A DNA stretch of 64,000 nucleotides from Megaleporinus macrocephalus (taxonomy: Eukaryota > Chordata > Actinopteri > Characiformes > Anostomidae): NCBI GenBank assembly GCA_021613375.1, contig CM038716.1:4487684-4551683 (forward strand), given 5' to 3'. Both the position numbers and the translations under genes were made by a program. Positions 62,661 to 64,000 of the stretch are shown one piece after another. Each line of letters begins with the position of its first letter. The stretch's first letter is position 1. The notes beneath the pieces were generated by a model. The model did not search any database. It was not told the origin of the DNA and was given only the letters and a program-made list of their open reading frames with translations.

Positions 62661-64000
62661 GGGCAGCAGTGCCAGTTCCCAAAGTATGTACTGACTGTAG
62701 TAACAGATATAAATCTGATTGTATGCGTGAGCCAGTCTATCTAAGCTAGCTTATAACCTAACTTAACCTAACCTAAAGTAATGTAAAAAAATATATATGT
62801 AAAAATAAAAAAAAAGTATAAATACTTTCAAAAACAAGCAAAAGGTCAAATAAAAACAGTAAAACTTCAGAAAGAAAGATTCATAAAGTTGAAATATGAG
62901 ATCTATATGGTTTGTGGTTTAGGTCCATTCATTTATATGCGCCGCATAGCAGCTTAAAAAATAAATAAAAATCTGGGTCCAACCCTCCAATGAGTAAGCC
63001 AGAGGCGACAGTGGCAAGAACAAACTCCTTCAGATCTAGAAGAAGAAACATCAGGAGGAACCAGACTCTGAAAAGGGAACCCGTTCTTCTGATGCACACC
63101 GGATATCAAAACAAGTACAAATATAATAAAAATAAATTAGACCACTTTATGCATACACAAATAAAAAGGCAGAAAATAAGAAAGGAAATAAGAGCAGGAG
63201 AAGAAAACGTCACTGATTAAGTGAGCAGATGGAATCTTTGAAGTTTTTCACGAGGCACTGGACAGCACAAAGCTCCGTGATGGGAAAACTGGTCCAGAAT
63301 GCAGGCAAACAGGGGCACGCAGTCATGGCAGACGAAGCAGCAGCAACAGTTGTTAAGCTCAATGAGAGAAACACACAGACAGTTAGCTCTGCTCTGGGTT
63401 ACAGAGAACAGTATACAGTGTGTAAGTAAGGTGCAGCAGTGATTCCGGCAGGCCTGGCTATTACAGCATAGAGCTAAACAGTTGAGAGCCAGGGAGAGCC
63501 AGAAGGAGACAAAGACTTAAGGGCTCCCTGAGATGTCATCAGCCCTCTTCTCCACTGTCAGCAAACTTGATTAAGCGCGTGAGAGCAGCAGGACGACAGC
63601 ACCAACATTCACAGTTTACCATAATACTCTCTGTCTGTGAACCTCCACATCTGCACCTCTTATCTAGCAGACACACTAATTACCAGAAAGACTGTAGACC
63701 AATAGTCAGACCCTAAAAACACCCCTGGGCTAACTCCAGTTCTGGAGAGACAGAGACAGCTGCTGTCAGCATATACCATATGTCGTATAGGGATGGCAGA
63801 AAAAGTGATGCACTATTTGCAGACGGCATGGAGTTACATTCAAGTAGACTCAAGATATACAAATCAAGTCCCATAACCCATCCCTGCTTTTAGTCCTCAT
63901 ATCTTGAAAAGATGATTATGGTGATGTTGTCAACTCGCTTGCTTGCTTCTAGTGGAGTTTTGCACAGCAGAACTGGTCACCATATAATACAGGACTTGCA
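62661..64000. other. Intron sequence; one repeat fragment
   Basis: 62985-63110 ('agtaagccagaggcgacagt', 'gaggaaccagactctgaaaa') is a relative of the repeat at 53056-53310. No exon of the exchanger or other gene was recognised in the rest. Confidence 0.5.

Larger units (their letters stand above)
60136..64000 (+). other. slc8a: Downstream intron of the exchanger gene (partial)
   Basis: Begins with the donor gtgagt at 60136. No further NCX exon was recognised up to the end of the window, so the intron is at least 3.9 kb. It contains a hAT miniature element, a Rex3/RTE-like LINE tail, two copies of an unclassified repeat and fragments of other repeats. Confidence 0.75.

Overview
This window looks like chromosomal DNA of a teleost fish. 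The evidence is a split Na+/Ca2+-exchanger gene with canonical GT/AG splice sites, together with many relics of transposon families typical of fish: Tc1-like elements, hAT miniature elements, RTE/Rex3-like and L2-like LINEs, tRNA-headed SINEs, and long TA microsatellites. The order or species cannot be fixed from the sequence alone. No bacterial operon, CRISPR array, rRNA or functional tRNA gene was seen.

The only recognisable host gene is a member of the SLC8 (NCX) sodium/calcium exchanger family on the + strand. Exon A (41823-42272) carries a short 5' leader, the start codon at 41910, a signal peptide, the short extracellular segment and the first membrane helix. Exon B (59998-60135) carries the first half of the alpha-1 ion-transport repeat, including the GSSAPE motif. 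They join in phase 0 across a 17.7-kb intron, and the gene continues beyond the window. Everything upstream of 41.8 kb is either intergenic or an upstream intron of the same gene, because exon A begins at a good splice acceptor.

The rest is repeats, which are the most informative part. Region 3.3-8.5 kb is a 5'-truncated RTE-like LINE with an 18-bp target-site duplication; one 36-bp stretch of its reverse-transcriptase reading frame is amplified to exactly 125 copies in perfect register. Regions 25.1-28.9 kb and 40.7-41.4 kb are two arrays of one 24-25-bp unit, and each ends in an inverted copy, so they look like expanded ends of a DNA transposon. Region 23.4-24.4 kb is a 20-bp array. Region 34.2-35.3 kb is a 29-bp G-rich array containing the telomere-like hexamer TTAGGG. 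Region 43.0-44.1 kb is an 18-copy, 58-bp array apparently lying in the 3' end of an L2-like LINE.

DNA transposon relics include three Tc1-like families (31.7, 38.2 and 48.6 kb). A hAT element at 36.1 kb is nested inside another Tc1/mariner-like relic. hAT miniature elements with matching 8-bp duplications lie at 17.4 and 60.2 kb and one with a 7/8 match at 50.0 kb; the 60.2-kb copy sits 18 bp past an exchanger splice donor. Several unclassified families occur as two or more copies. Long open frames over the arrays are by-products of repeat periodicity, not genes.
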